A DNA stretch of 64,000 bases from positions 104,383,779 through 104,447,778 of the forward strand of contig JAVIAB010000092.1 of assembly GCA_032433765.1 (NCBI GenBank), in the 5' to 3' direction. Both the position numbers and the translations under genes were made by a program. The notes below the pieces were generated by a model, which did not search any database, was not told the origin of the DNA, and saw nothing but the letters and a program-made list of their open reading frames with translations. The DNA comes from Megaustenia siamemsis (lineage: Eukaryota > Mollusca > Gastropoda > Stylommatophora > Ariophantidae). This document shows, piece by piece, positions 10,392 through 22,059 of this stretch (the stretch's first letter is position 1; every line of letters starts with the position of its first letter).

Positions 10392-10839
10392 TTTAAGAGC
10401 AAATAAGAAAATTACCAAATTATATATGTATAAAAACGAGCGTATGTTTGTTTGGTGCAACAAATGAGTATTCATCCCATCATGCCTGTAGTAATTGGCA
10501 TATTTGTCATTCCAAACAACAACCTTAAACTATTATTTCACCCTTATACACTGCGCCTCGACTCAGTCGAATTGTTATGTAGTGGTACTTGTTCCGGGTA
10601 TTTAGCTATTAAGAAAACTCTAACCAGTAGCATGTCCGAATTAACTGGTTAATTACAGTGATGCAGTCCGTTGCATGAAATAGTCTCCAAACCGTAACAT
10701 GTCCTAATCAAACCTGGTTAGTTACAGTGGTCCAAGCATTTACAGGCATCATCATGGCAGAAAGTCATTGTTTCTTTGTGTAAACATTTTACCTCAAACT
10801 TCTCAAGCAGAATGAAGGAAATAAAGAACATCTATACGA
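10392..10839. other. No recognisable feature
   Basis: No supported coding frame or repeat. Confidence 0.4.
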
Positions 10840-11235
10840 TCTGTCATATCGGAAACCTGGGCCTAAGAGGTGACAGAAACTAGGATGTAAGAATTTAAAC
10901 TTCACTATCCAACGTGAGATAGAATACCAAATGAAACCATAAGAAAAATGGTAGGAACAAAACCCTGCCAAGAATATATAGAACAACAACAACTTAAATG
11001 GTTCGGCCACCTGGTCAGAATGAATCCTCACCAATCACCATCAAGGGCGTTCTTCTCGAGAATGCATGGAAAAAGACCAAGAGGAAGACCCAGAAGAAGA
11101 TGGATAGATGCAGTGACAAAGACATGTAACAATAACGGAAAATCACTAATTCAGACAATTCGAGCAGCACAAGAACGACAAATGATATAAACCACGACAC
11201 CGTTTAGGTAATAGTGAAAGAGAAAAGAGGAAGAA
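10840..11235 (+). mobile_element. LINE-C copy 1, C-terminal end of RT protein
   Basis: An 81-codon frame at 10948-11190 encodes YIEQQQLKWFGHLVRM followed by RPRGRPRRRWIDA, the basic tail typical of RTE/CR1-like RT proteins. The same block occurs at 37853-38008 plus 40443-40560. Only the 3' end is present, and upstream bases back to about 10840 are out of frame. The tail is A-rich (AGAAAAGAGGAAGAAG). Confidence 0.8.
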
Positions 11236-12830
11236 GAACCAACGTGGAAAATATAGAAAAAAGAACAGTTGCAGACGGTGACATCAACTACTAGGGTCAA
11301 AGAAATAACGGCTCAGATCGACCTCGCAGTAGTATAACTCAATTCATAGCTGAAAGATGATTGTCTTGTATTAATGCCACGAGCTGATACGAGCGTACTT
11401 ATTTTAGGGTTGCAGTGATGGATTGTAATGGCTTTCTTCGATTGCCAGCTTTTACTGGAAAGTGAGAATTTGTCCGCCAGACCTACTGCAATAGTGGGTC
11501 CTCTATATCAGTAAATGCCATCCCCTCCCCCCTACCAGGAAGAACATCATCGACTCGGCTAAACAGCTTGTTTTGACGCACGATGTTTCTAGGGTGACAA
11601 ACTCGGAGACGAAGGCGAGGTCTTGATCAGATGATAGCTCAATGACCCCGCCGGTGCGACTGTAATTCGCAGGCGTTTTGAGTTTCCGAAGATAATTGTA
11701 AATCCACTACTATACTCCATAAATAAAGCCCAAACTGCAGGGACTAGGACTATATTCTAGGACTAACTTCATTTTGTTAGCCAATCTTTTCTGACGAAAA
11801 CCGTTTCTGGATGACCCTGTTATGACTGGTCCTCAGCCATCTTTAGTCATATGTCTATTCGCAAACCTATTAGCGTGACATCATCGGTCAAATGTCACCA
11901 TTGCAAACTATAGATGGCTGCAAGGATCCTACCCATAAATGTCCCTACGTGTACAGCTGAACCTAGACCGGTGACGCTACACTTGTAGGGTTTAGAGTTG
12001 GCCTATAACTAAAGATGGCTGCGAGAGAGACCAAGTCTATATTATTGTTTTCTGTAAAAACGAAGGAAATTAGATCAGATTAAAAAATATTGGTGGGAAG
12101 ATAACATCCAATAATTGAGAGATCATGTTTTGCTAACCCTTAGACAGATGTATACGATAACGCACGCACGAGATTGCTGGGTGGACACATCCTATTACTC
12201 AAAACCTTCAATGGTTAAGAGGCAAGTGAGAGAGAGAGAGGGAGAGGGAGAGTGAAATAGAGTGAGATTGAGTATCTGTATATAAATCCAGTGTCTATTA
12301 TCCGCTGTATTTCTTTCATGCATTATATAAATTGCTTTGTTCGCTCAGCAAAGTCAATGGTGTAGTCTATGATTTCTTCAGTATCAGTTCGACCCTCTCC
12401 TGGGGTTGTCAGGTCTTACGTTTTCCCCGTAAGATTTACATTTTTTCATTACAAATTACGGATTTCGTTTTTCTTTTTTCCCGTGAACTTATCTCTTATG
12501 TGTTTTCTTGCATCCACAAAATTATTTTATAATATTTTTAATTTCACAGAAATGAGAATGTTACACCATTTTTGCTCAATGTTGTATTCATTTATAATAA
12601 TAAAATATGGCATATAATTAATGTAACATTGTATATGCTCTATTTATTTTTTATCAAATTAGAAAGTGTAATTTTTTAAACAATAGGTTGCAATAGGATC
12701 TGGTAGCCTCAGTTAGTTATTAATGTGGTAGTAGTAGTTGTAGCAGTACTAGTACATCATATATCTCGTGTAGTACCAGTTCCATACCATAAAGTACTAT
12801 AAATGGTTTACGATAAATCGTGAAAATCTT
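11236..12830. other. No gene seen; GA-rich patch
   Basis: Apart from the foldback candidate and a GA-rich patch at 12229-12262, nothing could be assigned. The short frames in 12332-12617 lie in AT-rich sequence and have no recognisable domain. Confidence 0.4.
11831..12025. mobile_element. Possible MITE-like foldback, ~195 bp
   Basis: CAGCCATCTTTAGTCATAT near 11834-11852 is nearly the inverse of ATAACTAAAGATGGCTG near 12005-12021, with 14 bases identical. A third, direct copy of the GATGGCTGC core lies at about 11914. No clear TSD was found, so this is a weak candidate. Confidence 0.3.
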
Positions 12831-13978
12831 CCGTCTGTATAGATGACTGCATCTTTCTCATCGGTGTTATCGCAGATGAGACCGTTGACCTCAGCATTAA
12901 CCACGACCGGGATCTGTTCCCTACTTTACCTGTCGAGTGTGACAATATACGAGAAAGTGCCCTTGAATGGCATAGGCACCGGTATCCACTCCTCACCAAC
13001 GCTGATATTGGTAAGCCCACAGACCCGTTTGATGACATCTTCTGCTCGGCCCACCCATGATTTGCCTTTTTTTTAGCCTGGCACCTTTCCCTGTGTTGAG
13101 CACGTGGTGCTATGGATGCTCTGTATCTGTACTAATCTTCAGGTATGCTCGTGCTTTCCAGATCTTGATTCTGTCATCCATGGTTGGAAAGTCAAGAAAA
13201 TACCTCATTGCTACACAGGGAGTGTCCCTCGTACATCCCAAGATAATGCGCATGGCTTCATTTTGTATTTTCTCCAGCCTCTCAATTTGAGTCGTACTGA
13301 CAGTAAGAATTGCCAGGGCATATTCGATTGGTGCGATGACTAATCCCTGGAACAGAAGAGAAAGCAGCCATGTTGACAGCTGCCATGACCTTCAAGGCGG
13401 CTAATCCTTTGCGGGATTTTATAATCACATGGTCGACGTGGTACCGAAAACACAGGCTGCCATCAAACTTAACTCCGAGGTATGTCATCAACTTTTCCCT
13501 GGTCAACACATCAACTCCCATTCGTACTACCGGTACCGGTGTGGTCGTATTAACGATATGATTGTTAAGGGAGAACCATGAAACTGGTGCTTTATTAGGA
13601 TTAACCAAGGCACCTGAAACCCCACACCAGGAAGAAATGCGATCCAGTTCGTCTTGCATTGTGGAGGCGATTCCCCGTCTGTCTCTTCCCTGTTGATATA
13701 CCAGAATATCATCAGCAAAGGTCATAGTTCTTCCCCTCCCATCCAGCTGTTGTTCCGTGATCGTTCTTGTGTACACGTTAAATAGAACTGGTGACAATGG
13801 TGAGCATTGTGGCAGCCCTGGACGAATGGATGTGGCTCGGAAGACCAACTTCCACATCTGAGTATCACCTTCCTCTGAAACAATGCCGCGGCGATCCATC
13901 TAATGAGGAAGGCGTGCACCGCCAGTTTGAGGAGCATATGCATGAGATATTCAAATGGTACCCTTTTGTATGCATCCT
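12831..13978 (-). mobile_element. LINE-D copy 1: RT fragment, truncated at both ends
   Basis: On the minus strand, RT motif A is YLEDAYKRV at the 13978 end. Motif B follows as PGLPQCSPLSPVLFNVYT, then the catalytic block MTFADDILVYQ (YADD-like) and the connection region KLMTYLGVKFDGSL. One frame of about 205 codons covers 13899-13282. A frameshift near 13900 separates motif A from it, and more lesions follow. At its 3' side the copy stops at 12831, just before the RNase H start seen in copy 2. At its 5' side it passes directly into the 17-bp minisatellite. Confidence 0.85.
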
Positions 13979-15703
13979 CCAGATACAATGTGTGGCAAGA
14001 TACTATGTATGGCCAGATACAATGTGTCGCCAGATACAATATGTGGCGTGTAGCCAGATACAATGTGGCCAGATACAATGTATGGCGTGCAGTCAGATAC
14101 AATGTGTAGCCAGATACAATATGTGGCCAGGTACAATGTGTGGCCAGATACAATGTGTGGCCAGGTACAATGTGTGGTCAGGTACAATGTGTGGCCAGGT
14201 ATAACGTGTGGCGAGGTACATTGTGTGGCCAGGTACAATGTGTGGCCAGATACAATATGTGGCCAGGTACAATGTGTGGCCAGATACAATATGTGGCCAG
14301 GTACAATGTGTGGCCAGATACAATGTGTGGCCAGATACAATGTGTGGCCAGGTACAATGTGTTGCCAGATACAATATGTGGCCAGGTACAATATGTGGCC
14401 AGATACAATGTGTAGCCAGATACAATATGTGGCCAGGTACAATGTGTGGCCAGATACAATGTGTGGCCAGATACAATGTGTGGCCAGGTACAATGTGTGG
14501 CCAGATACAATGTGTGGCCAGATACATTGTGTGGCCAGGTACAATGTGTGGCCAGATACAATGTGTGGCCAGGTACAATGTGTGGCCAGGTATAACGTGT
14601 GGCGAGGTACAATGTGTGGCCAGGTACAATGTGTGGCCAGATACAATGTGTTGCCAGATACAATGTGTGGCCAGATACAACATGTGGTCAGGTACAATGT
14701 GTGACCATGTACAATGTGTGGCCAGATACAATGTGTGGCCAGATACAATGTGTGGCCAGGTACAATGTGTGGCCAGATACAATGTGTGGCCAGATACATT
14801 GTGTGGCCAGGTACAATGTGTGGCCAGATACAATGTGTGGCCAGGTACAATGTGTGGCCAGGTATAACGTGTGGCGAGGTACAATGTGTGGCCAGGTACA
14901 ATGTGTGGCCAGATACAATGTGTTGCCAGATACAATGTGTGGCCAGATACAACATGTGGTCAGGTACAATGTGTGACCATGTACAATGTGTGGCCAGATA
15001 CAATATGTGGCCAGGTACAATGTGTGGCCAGGTACAATGTGTGGCCAGGTACAATGTGTGGCCAGATACAATATGTGGCCAGGTACAATGTGTGGCCAGA
15101 TACAATATGTGGCCAGGTACAATGTGTGGCCAGGTACAATGTGTGAACAGGTTAAATGTGTGGCCAGATACAATAGGTGGCCAGGTACAATGTGTGGCCA
15201 GATACAGTGTGTGGCCAGGTACAATGTTTGGCCAGATACAATATGTGGCCAGGTACAGTATGTGGCTAGGTACAATGTGTGGCCAGATACAATATGTGGC
15301 CAGGTACAATGTGTGGCCAGGTACAATATGTGGCCAGATACAATATGTGGCCAGGTACAATATGTGGCCAGGTACAATGTGTTGCCAGGTACAATGTGTG
15401 GCCAGGTACAATGTGTGGCCAGGTACAATATGTGGCCAGGTACAATGTGTGGCCAGGTACAATGTGTGGCCAGGTACAATGTGTGGCCAGGTACAATGTG
15501 TGGCCAGGTACAATGTGTGGCCAGGTACAATGTGTGGCCAGGTGCAATGTGTGGCCAGGTACAATGTGTGGCCAGGTACAATGTGTGGCCAGGTACAATG
15601 TGTGGCCAGGTACAATGTGTGGCCAGGTACAATGTGTGGCCAGGTACAATGTGTGGCCAGGTACAATATGTGGCCAGGTACAATGTGTGGCCAGGTACAA
15701 TGC
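13979..15703. repeat. 17-bp minisatellite, ~100 copies
   Basis: The unit is GGCCAGGTACAATGTGT, with a common variant GGCCAGATACAATGTGT. The length of 1,725 bases corresponds to about 101 units. GATAC variants are common before about 15300, while GGTAC units dominate the last 400 bases. Since 17 is not a multiple of 3 and the unit lacks stops, all six frames stay open for long stretches (up to 571 codons on the minus strand). These frames are artefacts, not genes. Confidence 0.97.
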
Positions 15704-15741
15704 TCGTCAAGGTCTGAAGTTTAATTACAAAGTTCGTCGGG

Positions 15742-15800
15742 CACTAAGAGTCTAGAATTTCTTCCTTATGTGCTGTCTTCGGCTCGAAAGAAGATATACA
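15742..15800 (+). mobile_element. Possible LINE-L 3'-end fragment
   Basis: CTTATGTGCTGTCTTCGGCT resembles the 3' terminus at 45334 (CCCTATGTGCCGTCTTCGGC) and the minus-strand LINE-L copy near 59270. Very short, so tentative. Confidence 0.35.
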
Positions 15801-17155
15801 GATGGTTGGTTGGTTGGCAGAAAATTGTTGTTCATTCGCTTCAATGTTGATTTTTATTTTGACTTTTCTGTTATATAATTTAATGTTATATTCGTCTAAA
15901 ATCAGGTTTCTAATGAATAATGTTATAAAGGTAATGCATTCTACAGCGCCAATGTACTTATGTCGTGACGTTTTAATTCCTGTGGTATGTAAGTTGTGTT
16001 TTAAACTTTAAATTAAAAGATTGTACCATATTTACATGCAATTTAGTTAATCGGTGAGTAAAATTTGTACTAAGGGAAATAACCAAATAAAGGTAACACG
16101 AATTCATTCAGGATATCAATTGTGTACCTTTAGTGATTTTTGAAGTCATATCATCATGTACATGGTGTGTTACAGATCGTATTCAAGTTTAATCAACGGA
16201 GAGCGATATAACAACAGAGCTGGAGTTTAAAAAGAAAAGATGATTATTTTTGTTACATTTATAAGGTTTTCATGATGTGAGGTGGGGTGAGGCGTGTATG
16301 AAGGGGTGAGAAGGAGGTGAGGGGGACTTTAGGACAAGAGAATTTCTGCCACATGTGAACTACACACGCGATGTGATCTGTCATGTGTTTTATTTTAGGT
16401 TGCGGTTAATTAAGATGGATAACAATCATATAATGTTTTTGAACACATTTGTGTGTACCTTTGGGGGCATGTTATGCTAATTCGCCAATAGGTTTCAACA
16501 ATATCGTAGAGCGTTAGGGAAGTCAGGAAGTGGAGAGATCATTCTCACTTCACACAGGACAACGCCATAAGTACTCGAACCCTTCCTTCAGTGTATGGCT
16601 TATAGTATGGCTACTGATAACTGATTTCACGATCTCATTTTGATTCACGTTGATTTACGTGTCTTATTCTGCTCCCCGCGTAGCATTGTTATCTGGCATC
16701 TATTATGTTGCAGACTGTTGAAGGTTTCCGGTTCACATTACATTACACAAATCACTAACTCGCCGTGTTTCCTTGAGAGCATCAACAATGTCAGCCCAAG
16801 CCATTGCACATCCACTCTCAACAGCTAACAGCTAATACAGTCTGCATGATCATTACCTCTTGGAGCCAAATATTCTGGCATTACAAGTGAGGGAGATGAC
16901 AGTGGAAAAGATAAAAGAGTACGAGAAAAACATAGTGACGTAGGGAGTGAAAGAGAGATCATAGAAAATAGATGGTAAAAAGAGTTAACAGAGACACTAA
17001 CGGAAGATGAAAGAAACAAAGAGAATGGCAGATAAACAGTTGTAGAGAAAATGTTTCACTTTCAGTTCACAAATTTTCATTTGCAGTACACAATTTGTAT
17101 TAACGTTCTCATAGAAAAATTCCTCATTACACAACATGAACGCCTACCATGATAT
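15801..17155. other. No recognisable feature
   Basis: AT-rich sequence with only short frames and no repeat relationship found inside the window. Confidence 0.4.
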
Positions 17156-17248
17156 TCTCTCTCTCTCTCTCACTCTCTCTCTCACTCTCTCTATCTATCT
17201 CTGTCTGTCACTCTCGTTTTCTCTTATATATATATATATATATATATA
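17156..17248. repeat. CT-rich and (TA)n microsatellites
   Basis: A CTCT-rich tract at 17156-17217 is followed by a TA run at about 17225-17248. The SINE-1 copy next to it appears to have inserted into the TA run, which resumes after 17499. Confidence 0.85.
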
Positions 17249-17249
17249 A

Positions 17250-17499
17250 ATAAAGTACCCCCGTCATGCCAAGTGACGTATAGGTAATATGGTGTTTGTG
17301 ACCATAAATTTTGCAGACCTTCGGCACATGATTTTTGGGGTAATGAGGTCAGTATTACGCCCGTGCCGTTTGACTTTCCCAGAAAAAAATCCGGTACCCA
17401 TTAAAGGTTGGGTGAACCCGGAAGCCGTCGGTTGGGATCGAACCCTACCTCTTGTCCTTTGTAGTTCAGTTCATTAACCACTGAGCTATCGCGGCTCCC
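17250..17499 (-). mobile_element. SINE-1 copy in a TA microsatellite
   Basis: A full-length SINE-1 on the minus strand, with its head at 17499 (GGGAGCCGCGATAGCTCAG) and B-box GGTTCGATCCC. TA repeats lie on both sides, so the TSD cannot be told apart from the host microsatellite. Confidence 0.92.
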
Positions 17500-17639
17500 A
17501 TATATATATATATTTTTTTTTTGGTTCGTTTTGAAATGCAATTTGCGTGTGCTTTTGTGAGTGCATGTGCGTGTATGTGTGTGTGTTTGTTATGTAATAT
17601 AGACGTTGAGTTTACATGACATGGGATGTTGTTAAAAGA

Positions 17640-17740
17640 AAAGCATAAAATTAGAACGGCCTGGAAAAGAGTTTGTTGAAGACCTCTGCTCCAGAGGGAG
17701 CTGAAGGGTAGAAGAGGAAGAGTTTACATAAGAACAAAAA
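17640..17740 (+). mobile_element. LINE-G copy 1, 3'-terminal fragment
   Basis: Encodes, with lesions, the closing residues seen in the copies at 48.2 and 63.1 kb: TGTTGAAGACCTCTGCTCC followed by an A/G-rich AGAAGAGGAAG tail. Confidence 0.6.
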
Positions 17741-17929
17741 AAAAACTTGAGGGAAGCAGATGTCAGAATCAATGTTTAATTTTAATATTTTTTTTATAAA
17801 ATAACGACTTTAAGATCTGTTCTCTTAAATAATCACCTTTAGAACAGAGCTACATAATAAATTACAGTTTATCGTTAAGTTTTGAGCACCTCTTATTTAT
17901 AAGTTTTATCGTTTCACGAATTAGGAAAA

Positions 17930-18200
17930 TGTTGCGAAAAGCAGAGTGCAAAATGATATTTTAACTTGTATGAAGAAATGCTTAATGAAATGGATTGGTC
18001 ATGTATCTAGATCATGTCCTGGGGAAAAAAAATAATAATTCTGCAATTAATTGTGAAAGGAGGGAGAAGTAGCGGCGGACAGATAAAGGAGGGAGAAAAT
18101 AAAATCCAAGAATGAACAGGCCTCGACTTCGCAGTCTCAAAGAGTCACTGAACAAAGAGATACAATGAGAAAGTTGATGAAGTCTGAAAATAGTGTCCCA
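17930..18200 (+). mobile_element. LINE-F 3'-end remnant
   Basis: Encodes a decayed C-terminal RT tail (CLMKWIGHVSRS, then a GGQIKEGENK-like basic stretch). Its last part, GTCTGAAAATAGTGTCCCAA to GGTCATGGGATG, is the first unit of the minisatellite that follows. Confidence 0.55.
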
Positions 18201-18955
18201 ACAACTCCTATGGTCATGGGATGAAAAAGCGGTCTGAGAGTAATATCCCTACGATTGCTATGGTCATGAGATGAAGAAAAAAATCAGAGAGTAGTGTCCT
18301 TACTTTTGCTTTGATTATGAGGTGTAGAAGTCTGCTAGTAGGTAGTGTCCCTTCGACTGCTTTGGTTATGAGGTGTAAAAGTCTGCTAGTAGTGTCCCTT
18401 CGACTGCTTTGATTATGAGGTGTAGAAGTCTGCTAGTAGGTAGTGTCCCTTCGACTGCTTTGATTATGAGGTGTAGAAGTCTGCTAGTAGGTAGTGTCCC
18501 TTCGACTGCTTTGGTTATGAGGTGTAGAAGTCTGCTAGTAGGTAGTGTCCCTTCGACTGCTTTGATTATGAGGTGTAGAAGTCTGCTAGTAGGTAGTGTC
18601 CCTTCGACTGCTTTGGTTATGAGGTGTAGAAGTCTGCTAGTAGTGTCCCTTCGACTGCTTTGGTTATGAGGTGTAGAAATCTGCTAGTAGTGTTCCTTCG
18701 ACTGCTTTGGTTATGAGGTGTAGAAATCTGCTAGTAGTGTTCCTTCGACTGCTTTGGTTATGAGGTGTAGAAGTCTGCTAGTAGGTAGTGTCCCTTCGAC
18801 TGCTTTGGTTATGAGGTGTAGAAATCTGCTAGTAGTGTTCCTTCGACTGCTTTGGTTATGAGGTGTAGAAGTCTGCTAGTAGTGTCCCTTCGACTGCTTT
18901 GGTTATGAGATGTAGAAGAAATCTAAGAGTAGTGTTCCAGCGACTAATATGGTCA
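18183..18955. repeat. 51/47-bp minisatellite, ~15-16 units
   Basis: The unit GTGTAGAAGTCTGCTAGTAG plus GTAGTGTCCCTTCGACTGC plus TTTGGTTATGAG is 51 bp. A 47-bp form lacks one GGTA/GTAG step. The first three units are the most diverged and merge with the LINE-F end. A plus-strand frame at 18409-18669 only reflects the multiple-of-three period. Confidence 0.95.
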
Positions 18956-19849
18956 TGCGGTGTAGAAGAAAAGAGCAATCCTTATTAAATGACTCGATCT
19001 TCCATAAATAAACATTTCAAATAATTGTGTCCCTTTTTTATGTTCTTATTGAGATAAAACACTATAACCGCAAGTGTAATAAATATCACTGAAAAGGAAG
19101 TGACAATATATGTTATTGATTTTTTTAGATTAGTAATTGTAGCTAAAGATCCGGTCATGTTTAATGATTAATGTGTAGACACCATTATTATTTTGACGTC
19201 ATATTACGTAATGATCAATGTACATCTCACTCTGTGATTTCTATTTTTTTTTTATAAATAATAGTTGGATTGCAAAGTCTTTTTTCTAAATCAGTAAACC
19301 AGTTTCACCTTTTTTTTAAAATCACATTTATTTTGAAGCAATTTCTCGCTAATAATATTTAGTTTTTATGTAAAGTTTGCTGAGATTATTGATTTCTTTT
19401 CCCGTCTTATTCACTGGCATTTTCGTGCACTTGAAAATACCTGACATACACAGCACGGGATGAATAGATAAACTGTTCTGTGAAAAAATTATGTAAATAG
19501 ATGTAACAGGAAAGGTAGAGATTGACCTCCAAAAAGATGTATAAACGTAATATCTGACGTCACACAAAGCAACATTCTTGTGGCGATCAAAAGATAAGAT
19601 CACACCATTGTACCTTGACTATACAATATCAAATTCAAGATAAAGACATGCACGTGTCTTTATTAATCTGTTAACGACATCATTATTAAAACATCAGTTC
19701 ATCTCTCTACGGCCACACAATGAAGAGAGAAAACAAAAGAACCAACATTACTTGCGACGCATGTTATAAGAGGCCACTAAGGAGATTTGAAATTGTCTCC
19801 TGTGCAGTCGAGTAGGATGTTCACGAAACGACCTTATCAACAGAATATT
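18956..19849. other. No gene seen
   Basis: AT-rich sequence. A short motif at about 19758-19790 (GCATGTTATAAGAGGCCACT, then AAGGAG) resembles ones near 45165 and 62810, possibly remnants of a LINE 5' end. Confidence 0.35.
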
Positions 19850-20740
19850 ATCATGATCATCATTATCATGTGCCATACCGGTTGGCGTATACAATCATGT
19901 CCTTCCACAATCGTCTGTCCAAAGTGCGTGGTATCAATTCTGTTGTTGACTGCGTTCACTGTCATGATACCACTATCTACTATCCTCTCTCTTCTCTCTT
20001 TGTCGTCCATGATTTCTCTTTCTATGTATTTTGCCAATTGTAAATAAGTGTTATAACTTTCCTCTTCTCGTGAAGTGCCCGAAAAATGTTGATTGTTTCT
20101 TTCTTATGTATTTTAGGAGCTCCCTTTTTGTGTTGGCCTTTTTCAATCAGGTCAAAATTGACGACATAAACCACCGATTAACTCTCTTTCTCACTTCTAT
20201 TGACATAGATTTGTTGCATTAGATGTTTTTCATTTTTTGAAATGCTATTTTGATCTGAGCTATTATGATTTTTATTTCTGTGGGTGCATCTTCCATCTGA
20301 TGTTATTATTGTGCCCAAGTATTTGACGCGTTGCACTTGTTTCATATTTGTCATCTTTATTTGTATGCTGCATGCTGGTGATGATTGTTTCTTCGATATA
20401 ACCATTACTTCTGTTTTCTTACTATTCAGACTGAGACCTTTCTTATTGCTTTCTTTTACTAATATGTCTATCATTTATTGTAGTCTATTCTCTGTATCTG
20501 CTATTATGACTGTGTCACCGCCTATCGCAAATTGTTTATGTTATGACCGTTGACTTCAATTCCTTGTATATCTGCTATTGATCTTATAATATTTGTGTTG
20601 TAAAGTGAAAAGAAATCCGAGGACAGAACACAGCCTTGTCAAACTCCTTATTTTATATATTGGAATTGACCTGTTTGGTTTCTAATTCTTATGGCTACTG
20701 TTTGCTGCTGGTACATGATTTTTTTATGATCCTCAGATCC
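19850..20740 (-). mobile_element. LINE-E copy 1: RT and C-terminal region, decayed
   Basis: On the minus strand the copy reads from an RT piece near 20700 (AVAIRIRNQTG-like) through a frame at 20474-20178 (NSKKTEVMVISKKQ, VQRVKYLGTIITSDGRCTH) to the 3' end near 19850, which carries ATC-rich tail sequence. The RVKYLGTIITSDGRC block is the connection region after the RT palm in CR1/RTE-like LINEs. Multiple frameshifts. Confidence 0.75.
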
Positions 20741-20964
20741 TTGCCATCAACAACAAAATATACCTAGGCATATTGGAAATGCTGTGACACGTGGTGTAGC
20801 GTATATGTGGACTTATGCAATGAAACTGGTTCATGGATAGAATAAAATAGTGTAGCTAATAATTATGCTTTAATTCAGGTGCAGAGAACCCATAGAGACT
20901 TGAAGAGTATGCTGTCTTGGGATATGTCATAAAAAGCGACGAAACAGGTGAGGTAGAAATGAAT

Positions 20965-21265
20965 TAAAGAATATGAATGTCAAAGCGCATGCTAACAACA
21001 TTATACATTACGAATGCCCACAGGGGATGGACGCACGGATGACTCAATCAATGATCATTAATCTACAACACATCAAGACTGCCCGAACATCAGATCAAAC
21101 ATGGGAATGCCAGAAAGGAGCGCTATGCGGGGAGAAACAGAAGAATAACAAATAACACAGAACTGAAGTCATCACTCTCCACACACATACTGGAGAGGAG
21201 ATCTGAGAACTTATGGATATGTTCGATGTGCAACGAGGATGATCCTTCAACTAAACTAAACTATA
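20965..21265 (+). mobile_element. LINE-D copy 4: C-terminal end
   Basis: A decayed frame ends LERRSENLWICSMCNEDDPS, matching MRRGSEHLWTCSECNDDDP of LINE-D copy 2. The ACTAAACTAAACTA tail follows, then a CA/TA microsatellite at 21273-21336. Only the C-terminal part survives. Confidence 0.65.
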
Positions 21266-21272
21266 ATACAAG

Positions 21273-21286
21273 CACACACACACACA

Positions 21287-21336
<50 letters not shown>
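21273..21336. repeat. (CA)n(TA)n microsatellite
   Basis: A run of CA followed by TA dinucleotides, directly after a LINE-D 3' end. Confidence 0.9.
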
Positions 21337-21341
<5 letters not shown>

Positions 21342-21354
21342 GGTCGCATGTACT

Positions 21355-21740
21355 TTGCAGAACGTTGCATTCATCACAACCCATTTGAAACAATATCTGG
21401 CTCTAGCCAGATCACACCCATTTCTTCTGTTATCATTTTCAAGGTCTCCTTTAAATCTTGAGATCACTTTCTTCTTGGTCTGCACATGATGCATCAACCT
21501 AAAACTATACCTTCCATTATTGTTCTTTCCAGCCATCTGTGTCTTTTAACGTGGCCATAGTATGTTTATTTCCTCTGCAGAATTGTGTTTATAAGTCAGT
21601 TCATTTTAATGTTTAATTTTTTTATGCATCTTCATTGCTTTTTTTTCATTATCCAAGTTAAGGATTTTTCTGTAACATTCTGTTTCGAATGAACTTATTT
21701 GTTTCACTTACTTTCTGTTATACTGCCCTGATTTACAACC
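21355..21740 (-). mobile_element. LINE fragment, C-terminal region
   Basis: On the minus strand, near 21530-21565, a GHVKRH-like motif can be read. It is the same basic post-RT motif as in LINE-A and LINE-E. Later sequence (VISRFKGDLENDNRRNGCDL) is the probable end. Diverged. Confidence 0.5.
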
Positions 21741-22059
21741 ATATGTTATTATTGGGAAGATAAATAATAATAACTGAATATTATTATAGAGGGAAACTTC
21801 CGAGGCCATAATTCAGCGAATCATAGGAGGAAGAGATATGCTTTACAGCAATCAGAAAAAATGACAAATGTACGGCTTCCCGTGGCAAGGTGCAGTGCCA
21901 AGAAGTACGGGTGCGATCCTGATTCGGACCATATATTGTTCTTTGTTTTTTCCTGTTGTTGTTTATTTGTCATATTTTCGGGAAGATGCAGGCCATCAGT
22001 AATTTTAATATTGCAGCCTTACTGGTAAGGTGCCAGTGATCTTCATGACGTTTAATTTT
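21741..22059. other. Unassigned segment between LINE pieces
   Basis: Contains GGCTTCCCGTGGCAAGGTGC, which matches nothing else seen in the window. It may be an insertion separating the two LINE pieces. Confidence 0.3.

Noticed and set aside
13951..15755. Long open frames (up to 571 codons) on both strands with regular CTWPHIVPGH-like or WPGTMCGQVQ-like peptides
   Set aside because: They are translations of a stop-free 17-bp minisatellite. All frames on both strands are open, and the peptide period of 17 residues is just 51 bases, three repeat units.
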